Shown: positions 49,280 to 58,445, numbered from the stretch's first letter. The stretch is 59,895 nt of DNA from Chloroflexota bacterium (GCA_018606645.1 JAGVRI010000009.1:1-59895), one strand, 5' to 3'. A program made the numbers and translations. Notes: a model not told the origin generated them from the letters alone.

Positions 49280-51795
49280 CGCAAGATCCTCTCCAACCAT
49301 TCTCGCGTTTCGATGGGGCGCAAGAACTGTCCGACATAGTGATCGCCGATCCACAGTTCCAGGTGCAGGTGCACATCTTCTGTCTCGCTGCGGACTGAGG
49401 CCGGCGTGCCCGAGTTCCCCACCCAGGCAATGACCTGTCCCTGGGTTACTCTCACCCCCTCCTCGATGCCGGGCGCGATCCGACCCAGATGGGCATAGCG
49501 CGACACCAATCCTCCCCCATGGTCAATCCAGACCTGCCTCCCGCGGTAGCCGTCCAACACCTCCTCCGGCGTGTAACCCAGCCGCCGGCACTGCGCCGCC
49601 CAGGCGCGGGCCTGGGCCTCGGTCAGGGGCTGGTAATCCACCAGGGCGCGGATCACCACTCCGTCGGCGATGGCATGGACCGGGGTCTGGCGGTCCACCG
49701 CCACACCGACCGTATGCGCGTAAAAGTCCAGCCCCTGGTGCACCCCCAGCCGGTAATGGCGCGGCGCGCCGGGCAGTTGAAAATCACGGCGGGTGACGGT
49801 GGCCCCGTCGATCGGGAGGCGCAGGCCCCTCAAGCGGTCCAACTGCTCCAGATCGTGTGGTTGGGGGGTTGGCAGGGTCGGTCCACCCTCGATGGCAGCG
49901 GCGCGGTCCGGTTCACCATAAAAGTACAGGGCATCGCGCCCGGCAAATATCACGCGTTGACCCGTCGGGTCGGCCCAGCCAACGCTGACTGCCCGCCGGT
50001 CGCTAAACTGGTACAGGGCCAACACCGCGCCGCTTTGCCGGTCCAGGGCTACCCACCGCCGGCCTTCGCGGTCCAGCACAACTACCGCCGTTTCGGTCGC
50101 CACCACCTGCCGGGGATGGACCAACGTCAGGTTGGGCTGGAAGCGGGAAACCGGCTGGCCGCGTTCATACCGCCACAGGCTGGCCCTGGGGTTGTTCATC
50201 GCCCGGCTGAGCACATAGAGGTCCTCGCCCCAGGCGCTGAGGTCCACGTCGCGGCCCTGAGGCAGCCCGATCCAGGAGGTTCCCCTGGCCGTACGGGCAA
50301 AACGCCACACCTGTTCATGGGTCGTTTCCAGAAGATAGCGGTAAGGGCCGGAGGGGCGGTCGGCGGCCAGCGCGACAAAATAGAGGTCCGATAGGTCTCC
50401 AGAGGGCCGGTCATAGCGCTCCACCGACCAGGTCCGGTCGGCGCGATCGTAGCGATAGACATCCCCGGCCCGGTCCAGGACGAGCAATGCGCCGTTCTCC
50501 GAGGCCAGATCGAGGGGTTCCTGAACCCGGACGTTCTCCACCTGATCGCCGGGGGCCAGCAGCCGCTCGGGCGCCGTCGGGGCACTCAGGTTCAGGGCCA
50601 GGACCCGCCCGCCGTCGAGAAGGTAGGCGGTATCGTCAATTACCTCCAGGGCGATGGGGTGCACAAAGCTGTTCTCGGCATAGCGCCAGACCCCGGTGTT
50701 GCCCTGGTGGAGCCAGATCAACCGGGCGCCAGCGCCGGTCGCTTCGGCCTGGACGATCTCCTGGATCGAATTCAGCACGGCCCGCACTCCGGCCAGGTTG
50801 CGCTCGAACTCGGGGTCGTCATGATCGGTCAGTTCCACGGTCACGGCGGCCACCCCCTCCCCCACCAGATAGTCGGCCAGGTCCCCGGTGATCGGATAGC
50901 CCACCCACCCCTCTTCGGGAATCGGGTAGCCGGTTGCTGTCGAGAGGACCTGGGCCAGACGAGCGGTGGGCAGGTGTTGCCGGCACGAGTCCTCATAGAT
51001 CGCCCCGGCGGCGCTATGGTAAAAGATGGCCACCCAGGCATCCTCCAGGAAATCGCGCACCGCCCGCGTCTCCGGTTCGGAGAAGGGATAGGCCCCGCCC
51101 GCCCCCGGATAGTCCCCTTCGTGCCCCACCGTATCCGGCGACCAGTCGTTGCCGGCGCAGCCGTCCAGATCGGTGTCGGCGTTGCGGTTGAGGTCCACGC
51201 CGTGGGCGTTCCACCGATGGCCGCTGGTCAGCCCGTCAGGGTTCATGGTCGGAATGATCCACAGGCTCACTTCGGGCGGCACCTCGTCCGGATGGGCCCG
51301 AAAGTGTTCGAGAAGCTGCTGCGCCAGGCGGTGGGTATTGGCCTCAAACTGACCGTGGATATCCCCGATCAGCGCCACTTTGATCGGCCCCTGGCCCACG
51401 CGATGGGCGACGATGAACCGTCCGAGCACCGATTGCCCGATTACCTGCCGCGATTCGGCTGTCAGGTCCGGGAGGGGGGTAGGATTCGCCGGCGGGAGAA
51501 GTACCTGGCTCGCGGCCACGACGGTGGGCAGGGACGGGGAAGTCGGAGAAGGGACGGAGGTCGGGGTCGAGGCAGCCGCCGGGGAGGAGACCGGGGTCGG
51601 CGTAGGACTGGCGGGAGGGGGAGCGGCTGGAGGGACGAGAGGGGCAGGCCCCGTGCCCGTCATGACCAGTCCGATCGCCAGCAGGACGACCAGCAGGTTG
51701 GCGGCCAAACCTCGGCGGGAAATCACCGATCCGGGGGTTTCCTGTGGAACGGGCGTCTCAGTGCGTCGGGAACTGGCGGTAGAATCCAGAGGCAT
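49276..51795 (-). CDS. M14 carboxypeptidase plus beta-propeller-like plus M23 peptidase fusion
   Basis: The 839-residue protein has one membrane helix (about 30-47), a Pro/Ser/Thr stalk, an M14 metallocarboxypeptidase (about 115-350) with H147 and E151 in GDIHGQFE, H260 and catalytic E321, then a middle part (about 360-660) of repeating strand-turn units (VWRYAEN, VYRYDRA, LWRYERG) that suggests a propeller, and an M23 (LytM) endopeptidase (about 690-835) with HQGLD and the HLHLEL zinc motif. It would cut muropeptide bonds in two ways: M14 of the MpaA type acts on D,L-peptide bonds and M23 on cross-links. The combination is rare. It overlaps the next gene (ATGA). Confidence 0.88.
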   Translation of the reverse strand: MPLDSTASSRRTETPVPQETPGSVISRRGLAANLLVVLLAIGLVMTGTGPAPLVPPAAPPPASPTPTPVSSPAAASTPTSVPSPTSPSLPTVVAASQVLLPPANPTPLPDLTAESRQVIGQSVLGRFIVAHRVGQGPIKVALIGDIHGQFEANTHRLAQQLLEHFRAHPDEVPPEVSLWIIPTMNPDGLTSGHRWNAHGVDLNRNADTDLDGCAGNDWSPDTVGHEGDYPGAGGAYPFSEPETRAVRDFLEDAWVAIFYHSAAGAIYEDSCRQHLPTARLAQVLSTATGYPIPEEGWVGYPITGDLADYLVGEGVAAVTVELTDHDDPEFERNLAGVRAVLNSIQEIVQAEATGAGARLIWLHQGNTGVWRYAENSFVHPIALEVIDDTAYLLDGGRVLALNLSAPTAPERLLAPGDQVENVRVQEPLDLASENGALLVLDRAGDVYRYDRADRTWSVERYDRPSGDLSDLYFVALAADRPSGPYRYLLETTHEQVWRFARTARGTSWIGLPQGRDVDLSAWGEDLYVLSRAMNNPRASLWRYERGQPVSRFQPNLTLVHPRQVVATETAVVVLDREGRRWVALDRQSGAVLALYQFSDRRAVSVGWADPTGQRVIFAGRDALYFYGEPDRAAAIEGGPTLPTPQPHDLEQLDRLRGLRLPIDGATVTRRDFQLPGAPRHYRLGVHQGLDFYAHTVGVAVDRQTPVHAIADGVVIRALVDYQPLTEAQARAWAAQCRRLGYTPEEVLDGYRGRQVWIDHGGGLVSRYAHLGRIAPGIEEGVRVTQGQVIAWVGNSGTPASVRSETEDVHLHLELWIGDHYVGQFLRPIETREWLERILR

Positions 51796-51830
51796 TCTTC
51801 TCGGCCCTCAGAGATCGAGAGAGCGACGGC

Positions 51831-53582
51831 CTAGGGCAGGATCCGCTGCCGGAAAAATTCTTCCTGAAGCGGGATCAGGTCAGCGGTGGTGAACTCCCGG
51901 ACCAGGCTGAAAAAGTCCCGCGATTTGACTAGACGATAGGCGTAGCGGCGCTGGTACTCCTGCAAGAAGGCCAGGAACCCGGAATCGCCCATCGTCTTCC
52001 GCAATTGATGAACGAATTGCGCGCCCCGACGGTACACCGCATCCATGTATTGCCGGTTGTCGCGGAATTCATAAATGAACGAGTCGATCTTGCCGGTGGG
52101 CGCCCACTGGTCCACCGCATAGAACCACCACCAGTCGGTGTCGTCCGGCAGATACCGTTCATAATAGAGGTAGCTGCTGTATTCAGCCAGGGCCTCGTCC
52201 AGCCACGGCTCGATGACCTGATCGTTGCCCACCAGTCCGTAAAACCACTGATGGGCGACCTCATGGGCGGTCAGGGACAGCAAGGGAGTCCGGGCGGTGC
52301 CGTCGTACTGATCGTAAAACAGGGAACCGAGGAAGGTAAGACCGGAGAACTCTATCCCTCCGGCGAACTCGGTCTCGGCGATGCGATAGTCGGCATAGGG
52401 GTAAGGGCCATACAATTCGGTGAACAGCTCGATGGCCTGGGTCGCGGTGTGCAGGACCGCCTCCCCGGCTTCTGCATTGTTGGCAAAGTAATAGGAATGG
52501 ACGGTGATCCCTCCGGTCTGGGCGGTGCGCACCTGGTACTGATCGCTGGCAACCAGCGCGAAGGAACGAGCCTGCCGCGCTTCATACGACCAGCGGTTGC
52601 CGGAGCGGGTTTCCTGTCCGGTGGCGGCGATCATCACCTCCTGCGTGGTGGTGATCGTCACCCGGTAATCGGCCACCTCGGTGACATACGGATCGCCGAT
52701 CTCGAAACAGGTCAGGCCATACCATCCCTTGTCCTTGCGATAGGGAGCCAGCACCGGATACCAGTTTCCCAGGCTGACGGCGCGCCGAGAGTAGCCGAGG
52801 CTGGCCCGGCTGAACTCGGCCTCGGGACTGATCCTGGGCAGGTTGAGTTCAAATTCCAGAGACAGAGCCACATGCTCCCTGGGCGGCAGCGGGCGGGGCA
52901 ACTGGACGCGCAGCGTCATGTCCAGGGGATAGACCTCGGGCTGGACCCATTCCCCCTCGTTCTCCACTTTGATGCTGTGGAGCTTGAACGTCCCCCGGCT
53001 GCAATTGGCGTGGATATTCAGCATCAGGTCGCTCAGAGTTTCGCTGAGGACGTTGGTATAGTCGATCCGTTCCCTGGCGCGCAGCCGGTGTTCGGCATAA
53101 TTGAGGTCAACATCGAGGGTGTAGGCCGTGCCTTCAGCGATCGGCATCGGAGTCACCGTCGGAGTGGGGGCAGGACTGGCGGTGGCGACAGGCGGAGCGT
53201 AGCTGCGGCGCTGGTACACCGAAAGGGCAGCCAGGGCGACGAGGGCCAACACGGCTAATCCCAGCAGGGCATCCACCCCGGAAAAGGATCGGCCGGTGGC
53301 TGCCGGGGCCTTGGCCGCCGGCAGCAAGGTCGGTTTGGAAGAATGGGAGTGGCCGCGCCGCTGATCATAGAGGGCCAGGATCTCATCGGCCTCCAACCCC
53401 AGGAACCCGGCATAGTTGCGCAGGAAACCTCGGGCGTGAAGTTCACAGGCAAAGACGTCGAACTTTTCCTCTTCCAGGGCTTTTAACGAATGCAGCGGGA
53501 TGCGAGTCGCTTCGGCGACCTCTTCGAGTGAGAGCCCCTTTTCTTCGCGGACAGTGCGCAGTCGTTCCCCTAGGTCATTCAT
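51831..53582 (-). CDS. RodZ-like HTH, transmembrane helix and M1-family metallopeptidase fusion
   Basis: The 583-residue protein begins with a RodZ-type HTH_25 domain (about 1-73: RLRTVREEKGLSLEEVAEAT, FACELHARGFLRNYAGFLGL), has one membrane helix (about 103-122), a Pro/Thr stalk and an M1-type (gluzincin) peptidase (about 150-580) with HEVAHQWF (H440, E441, H444) and zinc ligand E463 in WLDEALAEY. RodZ normally links MreB to wall synthesis, so here cytoplasmic HTH and outer peptidase would be joined through the membrane. The ATG at 53582 was chosen where RodZ similarity begins; a TTG at 53606 is possible. It follows an ABC-2 exporter gene by 20 bases. Confidence 0.88.
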   Translation of the reverse strand: MNDLGERLRTVREEKGLSLEEVAEATRIPLHSLKALEEEKFDVFACELHARGFLRNYAGFLGLEADEILALYDQRRGHSHSSKPTLLPAAKAPAATGRSFSGVDALLGLAVLALVALAALSVYQRRSYAPPVATASPAPTPTVTPMPIAEGTAYTLDVDLNYAEHRLRARERIDYTNVLSETLSDLMLNIHANCSRGTFKLHSIKVENEGEWVQPEVYPLDMTLRVQLPRPLPPREHVALSLEFELNLPRISPEAEFSRASLGYSRRAVSLGNWYPVLAPYRKDKGWYGLTCFEIGDPYVTEVADYRVTITTTQEVMIAATGQETRSGNRWSYEARQARSFALVASDQYQVRTAQTGGITVHSYYFANNAEAGEAVLHTATQAIELFTELYGPYPYADYRIAETEFAGGIEFSGLTFLGSLFYDQYDGTARTPLLSLTAHEVAHQWFYGLVGNDQVIEPWLDEALAEYSSYLYYERYLPDDTDWWWFYAVDQWAPTGKIDSFIYEFRDNRQYMDAVYRRGAQFVHQLRKTMGDSGFLAFLQEYQRRYAYRLVKSRDFFSLVREFTTADLIPLQEEFFRQRILP

Positions 53583-53602
53583 GATCGGGACGGGATCCGA
53601 TG

Positions 53603-54403
53603 TCAAACCGCCAGGTCTCGTTGCTGGAAGGCGACGAGCGAAATGGCAAAGAACAGGATGGTCAACCCCACCAGCACGGCGACGTTGCTCCAGTTCACGC
53701 CCTCGGTCAACACCGCGCCGCCGGTATAGTAATGAAAGAGAGTGAAGGGCCGGTACGGCTCCATCACCTCGACCACCTTGCCCAGCGACTCCACAAACCA
53801 GGAGCCGATGACGACCACGATCGCCGTCGCGGAGGCCCAGAGGCGACGGCGGAATATCACCGACGCCATCAATGAAAAAGCGCCGCCGGTGATGGTCAGC
53901 AGCCCCATGTCGAGCGACGCAAGAACCATGCCATCCAGGGCCTGGGTTTCACCGATCATCACTGCGCCGATGACCAAACACAGGGCAGCCAACCCGCAGA
54001 TCAGGATCGTAGCCACGACAAAGGCGGCGAATTTCTCGGCCACCACCCGCCACCGCCGGATTGGGTGGGAGAGAAGCAGGTCCAGCGTTCCTTTTTCTTC
54101 CTCGCCGGCGATCAGGCCGGTGCCGGTGCCGATAGCAAAGATGGCGAGGATGGGCGGGATCCAGCTATAGAACTCGATATTCAGCCAGCCTTCCCACCGG
54201 GCTAACTGGGACATGTCGCCGAAAAAGGCAGAGAGCGCCGGTGGGTAACTGCTGAGCAGTTTCACCAGGTCTCCCAGTTGATCTTTGAAGGGAGGGTAAA
54301 GCACCACCACCAGCAGGCCCATCGCCCCCAGGCCCAATCCCCAGCCCCACACCTGGCCGCGCAGGTCACGGAGGGTCTTCAGGAACAGATTACGCAGGAA
54401 CAT
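53603..54403 (-). CDS. ABC-2 type transporter permease
   Basis: The 266-residue permease has six membrane helices and an EGWLNIEFYSWIPPILAIFA segment, then GLIAGEEEKGTLDLLLSHPI, a motif of NatB/YhaP-like ABC-2 permeases. It is encoded 14 bases into the end of the ATPase gene. It should work with the ATPase as an exporter. The substrate is not evident. Confidence 0.9.
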   Translation of the reverse strand: MFLRNLFLKTLRDLRGQVWGWGLGLGAMGLLVVVLYPPFKDQLGDLVKLLSSYPPALSAFFGDMSQLARWEGWLNIEFYSWIPPILAIFAIGTGTGLIAGEEEKGTLDLLLSHPIRRWRVVAEKFAAFVVATILICGLAALCLVIGAVMIGETQALDGMVLASLDMGLLTITGGAFSLMASVIFRRRLWASATAIVVVIGSWFVESLGKVVEVMEPYRPFTLFHYYTGGAVLTEGVNWSNVAVLVGLTILFFAISLVAFQQRDLAV

Positions 54404-55295
54404 GCTCCCCCTCCTTGCGGTAGTAGGCCAGAAAGATATCTTCCAACGTCATCTGCTGATAGTTGAGGTCCTCCACCGCGAATTGAGCCGCCTGCTTGAT
54501 CACCCGATCCAGGACCCCAGGGCCGCCTTCGACCCGAAAGCGCAGGGTGTTGTTTTCCTGGACCAGGCCATGCACGCCGGGCAAGTCGAAAGCCGACGCC
54601 GGCACCGGCGAAGCGAAGGTGATCTCCATCTGGCGGAGCCGTTTGCGCTTCAGTTCGGCCACCTCCTCCACGGCCACCAGCCGACCTTCGCGGATGATGC
54701 CCACCCGGTCGCACACCCGTTCCACCTCCGGCAGGATATGCGAAGAGAGGAACACGGTGCATCCTTGGGCTTTGAACTCGTCGATCAGACGGTAGAACTC
54801 TTGCTGAATCAGGGGGTCCAGACCGATGGTCGGTTCATCCAGGATCAGTAGCTCTGGCTTGTGGGCGAACGCCTGAATCAGCCCGACCTTCTGTTTGTTG
54901 CCATGGGACAGGCTGCCGATGCGACGGGTGAGGTCCAGGTCGAGGCGCGCGGCCAGTTCGTCGATCCACGCCCAGTCGAGATGACCGCGCAGGTGGCCGA
55001 CAAAGGTCAGCAGCTCTTTTCCGGTCAGGTTCTCCCACAGACTTAGTTCACCGGGCAGGTTGCCGATGCGGGCTTTGAGCGCCGCCGCGTGGTTCCGCAC
55101 TTCCTGGCCGAACAGCCGGACCTGCCCTCGAGTAGGTCGGATCAGATCGAGCAACAGGCGGATGGTCGTCGTCTTGCCCGCGCCGTTGGGCCCCAGGTAG
55201 CCAAAGACCTCCCCCTGCCGGACGGACAGGGTCAGATCTACGATGCCCCGCACCCGGCCATAGTATTTGGTCAATTCCTCGGTTTCGATGATCAT
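54390..55295 (-). CDS. ABC-2 type transporter ATP-binding protein
   Basis: The 301-residue ATPase has Walker A GPNGAGKTTTIRLLL, signature LSHGNKQKVGL and Walker B LLILDEPTIGLDPL, with the switch histidine in SSHILPEVERV. A C-terminal DUF4162-like part follows (about 215-300). The ATG at 55295 has GGAGG and lies 16 bases after the expected start of transcription. It heads the five-gene envelope operon. Confidence 0.95.
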   Translation of the reverse strand: MIIETEELTKYYGRVRGIVDLTLSVRQGEVFGYLGPNGAGKTTTIRLLLDLIRPTRGQVRLFGQEVRNHAAALKARIGNLPGELSLWENLTGKELLTFVGHLRGHLDWAWIDELAARLDLDLTRRIGSLSHGNKQKVGLIQAFAHKPELLILDEPTIGLDPLIQQEFYRLIDEFKAQGCTVFLSSHILPEVERVCDRVGIIREGRLVAVEEVAELKRKRLRQMEITFASPVPASAFDLPGVHGLVQENNTLRFRVEGGPGVLDRVIKQAAQFAVEDLNYQQMTLEDIFLAYYRKEGEHVPA

Positions 55296-55317
55296 CGTGA
55301 CCTCCACAGGCGGCGCT

Positions 55318-55346
55318 ATTATACCAGGTTTCCGGTGCTTTGACAA
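55318..55346 (-). promoter_or_regulatory. Promoter of the ABC exporter-envelope peptidase operon
   Basis: The minus strand reads TTGTCA (55346-55341), 17 bp, TATAAT (55323-55318), with an extended TG before the -10 box. Confidence 0.85.
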
Positions 55347-55456
55347 CGAAGATACCGACGGAAGCATGGCTTCCGCCATCCCCATTTTGGACGGGATTCT
55401 GGGATTGTGCTACCATAGAGTGCGTTCGAGACTCGCGCAACGGAAGGAAACTGCTC

Positions 55457-55963
55457 ATGACCGAAAAAGCATTCCAGGACTACTATCCGGATGATGTGAG
55501 CTACTGTTATGGCTGCGGCCGGCTGAATGAGCACGGACTCCAGATCAAGAGCTATTGGGATGGCGAGGAGGCGGTCTGCACCTTCTATCCGAAACCGTAT
55601 CACACCGCGGTGCCCGGCTATGTGTACGGCGGGCTGATCGCCTCATTGATCGATTGCCATAGCACCGGTACGGCGGCAGCAGCCGCCTACCGGGCGCAGG
55701 GCCGGGCGATGGACACGGAGCCGGCCCTGCGCTTTGTCACCGCCTCCCTCCACGTGGACTACCTCCGCCCGACCCCGATCGAGGGGCCGTTGGAACTTCG
55801 GTCGCAGGTCAAGGAGATCAAAGGGCGGAAGGTGGTGGTGGCGACCACCTTGTCGGTGCATGGCGAGGTCTGCGCCCGAGGCGAGGTGGTGGCGGTGCAG
55901 ATGCCTGAGCACCTGATGCGCGCCGCCTCCGCCGCCCGCCAGGGGCAACCCCAGGAGCGCTAG
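55457..55963 (+). CDS. PaaI-type hotdog thioesterase
   Basis: The 168-residue protein has the hotdog fold: CYGCGRLNEHGLQIKSYWDG at the start, VYGGLIASLIDCHSTGTA in the helix (the HGG-like region), and LHVDYLRPTPIEGPLELRSQ in the strand. The family hydrolyses acyl-CoA thioesters. The ATG at 55457 has GGAAGG. It is a single gene with its tail adjacent to the minus-strand secreted-protein module. Confidence 0.88.
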   Translation: MTEKAFQDYYPDDVSYCYGCGRLNEHGLQIKSYWDGEEAVCTFYPKPYHTAVPGYVYGGLIASLIDCHSTGTAAAAAYRAQGRAMDTEPALRFVTASLHVDYLRPTPIEGPLELRSQVKEIKGRKVVVATTLSVHGEVCARGEVVAVQMPEHLMRAASAARQGQPQER

Positions 55964-55968
55964 GCAGG

Positions 55969-56374
55969 ATCAGTAGTTCCGCAGCACCAGCGGCAGGTAG
56001 ACCTGGTAGGGCGGCACCGCCCCGCCCCAGAAGCCGCCGAGCAGACTGTACCCCCCGCCGGCAAGCAGCCCCGCGTCCGGCTGACCGACCGTCCCGCCCA
56101 GGCGGTAGCCGCCGCCGGTGCTAAAGGTCTCCCCGCCGCCATCAATCGTGTTCCAGGTCAGGTCATAGCCGCCGCCCGATTGGGCCGAGACGCCCACGAC
56201 GACGGCCAGCGACAGAAAGATAGCCAAAAGACCCAGGATGAGTCCTGGTCTGCCTGGTTTGTTCATCGTCCACCTCCCGGCCGGCGCCGCCAACCGGCCC
56301 ACACCCCGCCTCCCAGCACCAGCCCGCCCGCGGCCAGCCACGGCAGCGGCCGGCGCGTTCCGGGCTGCGAGCAT
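55969..56374. repeat. Duplicated segment, copy 1 (partner 58525-58930)
   Basis: The segment covering the 98-residue gene and the 3' end of the S74 gene is almost identical to 58525-58930, with only scattered single-base changes over about 400 bases. Divergence sets in beyond the membrane-anchor region of the S74 gene. Confidence 0.85.
55970..56266 (-). CDS. Small secreted Gly-rich protein with VYLPLVLRNY tail (copy 1)
   Basis: The 98-residue protein has a signal-like helix (about 8-27) ending VSAQ, a Gly-rich body with DLTWNTIDGGGETFSTGGGY, then LGGTVGQPDAGLLAGGGYSL and LGGFWGG, and the final VYLPLVLRNY. This body and tail are familiar from secreted proteins of Anaerolineae-type Chloroflexota; the tail may be a sorting or anchoring signal (inference). 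The ATG at 56266 overlaps the stop of the S74 adhesin gene by four bases. A second copy lies at 58526. Confidence 0.85.
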   Translation of the reverse strand: MNKPGRPGLILGLLAIFLSLAVVVGVSAQSGGGYDLTWNTIDGGGETFSTGGGYRLGGTVGQPDAGLLAGGGYSLLGGFWGGAVPPYQVYLPLVLRNY

Positions 56375-58131
56375 CGGCCCGCGCCCGACTCCAGCGCCGC
56401 CAGCCGCGCCTCCAGGCCGTCCAGCCGGGACCGCAGGGCGAAATTCTCCTCTTCCAGTTGCGCGATGCGGGCATCTTTCTCCTGGGAGAGTTGATACAGC
56501 CCCTGGATGGCCGCCAACGCCACGCCGTCGGCATCCAGACTGTTGATAGAGTCCGGACCTTCGCCCCCCAGGCCCTCTATCAGGGAGTTAAAGTCATCGG
56601 CCATCGGCCCGATGTGGCGGATGGCGGGGTCCTGAGCCTTGTAGTTCCAGGTGGTGATGGGGATGGCGGCCAGGCGGGCCAGCAGTTGGCGGGAATCCAC
56701 CGGGCGGAAGTTCTCCTTGAGATCCCGGTTGCTGACCACGTTCCAGGAACTGCTGCCGGCGGCCAGGTACATGCCCGACGTCTTGGCCGCATTCGTATAG
56801 ATCCACAGGCCGCCCGGCGACCAAAAGTGCATGCGGTTGCTGCCTCCGTCGGCGCGGAACCAGACATCGCCGGCGCCGCCGCCGGCGAGAGCAACGCCGA
56901 TCTTCAGGCGGTGGGTGTCGTTGCCGATGCGCAGATCCCCCTCGGTGGTGGCCAGGTCCCACCTGCCGCCGCCATAGAGCCGGGCACCACCGGTAGCGCG
57001 CACAACAAACTGGTTGGCAGCCGTCGAGGCGATGTCGGCATCGGTGGCGTCGCCCCAGACGAAGGCACCCTCGTCGTTCGCCTTGGCCCGCCGGCCAGCG
57101 GCGAAACTGTAATTGCCCTGCGCGGTACTGGACTGGCCCCCGCCGACGGTGGCGTAGGCGGCGCTGGCGGTGTTGCCATTGCCCCCGCCGACGGTGGCGT
57201 ACCAGCCGCTGGCCTGGTTCTCACCGCCCCCGCCGACGGTGGCACCCTCGCCGCTGGCGGTGTTGTCATGGCCCCCGCCAACGGTGGCTACCAATTTGCT
57301 GGCGGTGTTCCATTCGCCCCCGCCGACGGTGGCGTGCGCGCCGCTGGCGGTGTTCCAGTCGCCCCCGCCGACGGTGGCGTACGCGCCGCTGGCGGTGTTG
57401 CTATTGCCCCCGCCGACGGTGGCGTACGCGCCGCTGGCCATATTGGAATAGCCCCCGCCGACGGTGGCCCACGACCGATCATCTACGGTGCCCGTGTTGT
57501 CCCCCGCCTGGTTTGACCAGCCGCCCCCCACCGTGCCATAGTTGTCGGTCACCCGGTTGACACCGAGGGTCGCCCCCCCACCCCCGCCGATCGTTGCCCC
57601 CACTACCCCGGCGAGCACAACATTGTCACTGTAGCCGCCGATCAGGTTGGGGCTGGTAGCGTTTTGCTGCGTCCATAGGCCCGGCAAGGCCAGCGCATAG
57701 GGCGCCGGCGTCAGCGCCTGGCGCGGGCTGAGCACAGTATAGCTCCCGCTCCCTGTCGGGCAGCGCACAGAAATCTGCAGCCAGCGCGCCTCCCCTTGGA
57801 AGGCACCGCTGCCAAAGTCCAGGCTGGGGATGGTGAAGAGGCCATTGCTGACGCTGATGTTGGTTTTGGTCTGGGTGGCGCCGATCTGCGTCCCGCCGCT
57901 GGCCGCATCCCACAGGCGGAACTCGAAATCGCACGTCCCGTCCACCAGGCCGCCGTCTTTCGTCAACTGGCCTTGATAGGTAAACGCCGTGCCCATCAGG
58001 GCCTGGGGTGCAACTCCCGTCTCTGTTGAGGGCCGTCCCTCCTGAGCCTGACCACGGGAGCCAAGCCCCATGGTGCCGATGAGAGCCAAAGCCAACACAA
58101 CCAGCGCCGTGAGAATCAACCGAGGTTTCAT
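56263..58131 (-). CDS. Surface adhesin-like protein with head repeats, S74 chaperone and C-terminal membrane anchor
   Basis: The 622-residue protein has a signal peptide (about 1-30), an N-terminal beta domain (about 45-150), 16-residue YATVGGGNSNTASGA repeats (about 195-345) like the heads of trimeric autotransporters, a transition domain, and a Peptidase_S74 (intramolecular chaperone auto-processing) domain (about 465-560) with the Ser-Lys dyad in VVSNRDLKENF. A coiled coil follows (about 563-590), then a hydrophobic helix ending GWRRRPGGGR, which would anchor the C-terminus in a membrane. In phage tailspikes S74 is cleaved after folding. The ATG at 58131 has GGAGCG. Its stop overlaps the 98-residue gene (ATGA). 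Confidence 0.88.
   Translation of the reverse strand: MKPRLILTALVVLALALIGTMGLGSRGQAQEGRPSTETGVAPQALMGTAFTYQGQLTKDGGLVDGTCDFEFRLWDAASGGTQIGATQTKTNISVSNGLFTIPSLDFGSGAFQGEARWLQISVRCPTGSGSYTVLSPRQALTPAPYALALPGLWTQQNATSPNLIGGYSDNVVLAGVVGATIGGGGGATLGVNRVTDNYGTVGGGWSNQAGDNTGTVDDRSWATVGGGYSNMASGAYATVGGGNSNTASGAYATVGGGDWNTASGAHATVGGGEWNTASKLVATVGGGHDNTASGEGATVGGGGENQASGWYATVGGGNGNTASAAYATVGGGQSSTAQGNYSFAAGRRAKANDEGAFVWGDATDADIASTAANQFVVRATGGARLYGGGRWDLATTEGDLRIGNDTHRLKIGVALAGGGAGDVWFRADGGSNRMHFWSPGGLWIYTNAAKTSGMYLAAGSSSWNVVSNRDLKENFRPVDSRQLLARLAAIPITTWNYKAQDPAIRHIGPMADDFNSLIEGLGGEGPDSINSLDADGVALAAIQGLYQLSQEKDARIAQLEEENFALRSRLDGLEARLAALESGAGRCSQPGTRRPLPWLAAGGLVLGGGVWAGWRRRPGGGR
57130..57475. repeat. 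48-bp coding repeats of the adhesin head
   Basis: About seven tandem units of 48 bases, each encoding 16 residues of the ATVGGG-NTASG type. The units are similar but not identical. They lie within the coding frame, so they are not an array of separate sites. Confidence 0.85.
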
Positions 58132-58293
58132 CGCTCCTTCCTCCTTGTGAAGAAATAGAAACCTGTTGAGATGTCACCGCATCTGGACGAGAGCATGCAG
58201 GCAAAGCGAAAGCTGACCAGAGAGCGGTTTCTCCGTCAGCGTGGTCTGGCTGCAGGGTTAGGGCGTGGTATCCGATTGTCAATACGCACGACC

Positions 58294-58322
58294 ATTATAG
58301 CACAATGGAGGCAGAGCATCAA
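58294..58322 (-). promoter_or_regulatory. Promoter of the first adhesin module
   Basis: The minus strand reads TTGATG (58322-58317), 17 bp, TATAAT (58299-58294), with an extended TG. The leader to the ATG at 58131 is about 155 bases. Confidence 0.8.
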
Positions 58323-58445
58323 GGGTCGGGGCAACCTCCTGACGCTTCCAAAGCGGCGAGAGGGAGTTCCCACGCCCGGTGGGGCGCCACGATGAATGAA
58401 AATGCCCGGTGGCTGATGCGCACTGACCTCGCCTCATCCCCCCGG

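Noticed and set aside
57130..57475. CRISPR-like array suggested by regular 48-base spacing
   Set aside because: The whole unit repeats in frame and encodes ATVGGG-NTASG head motifs; there are no unique spacers and no cas genes.
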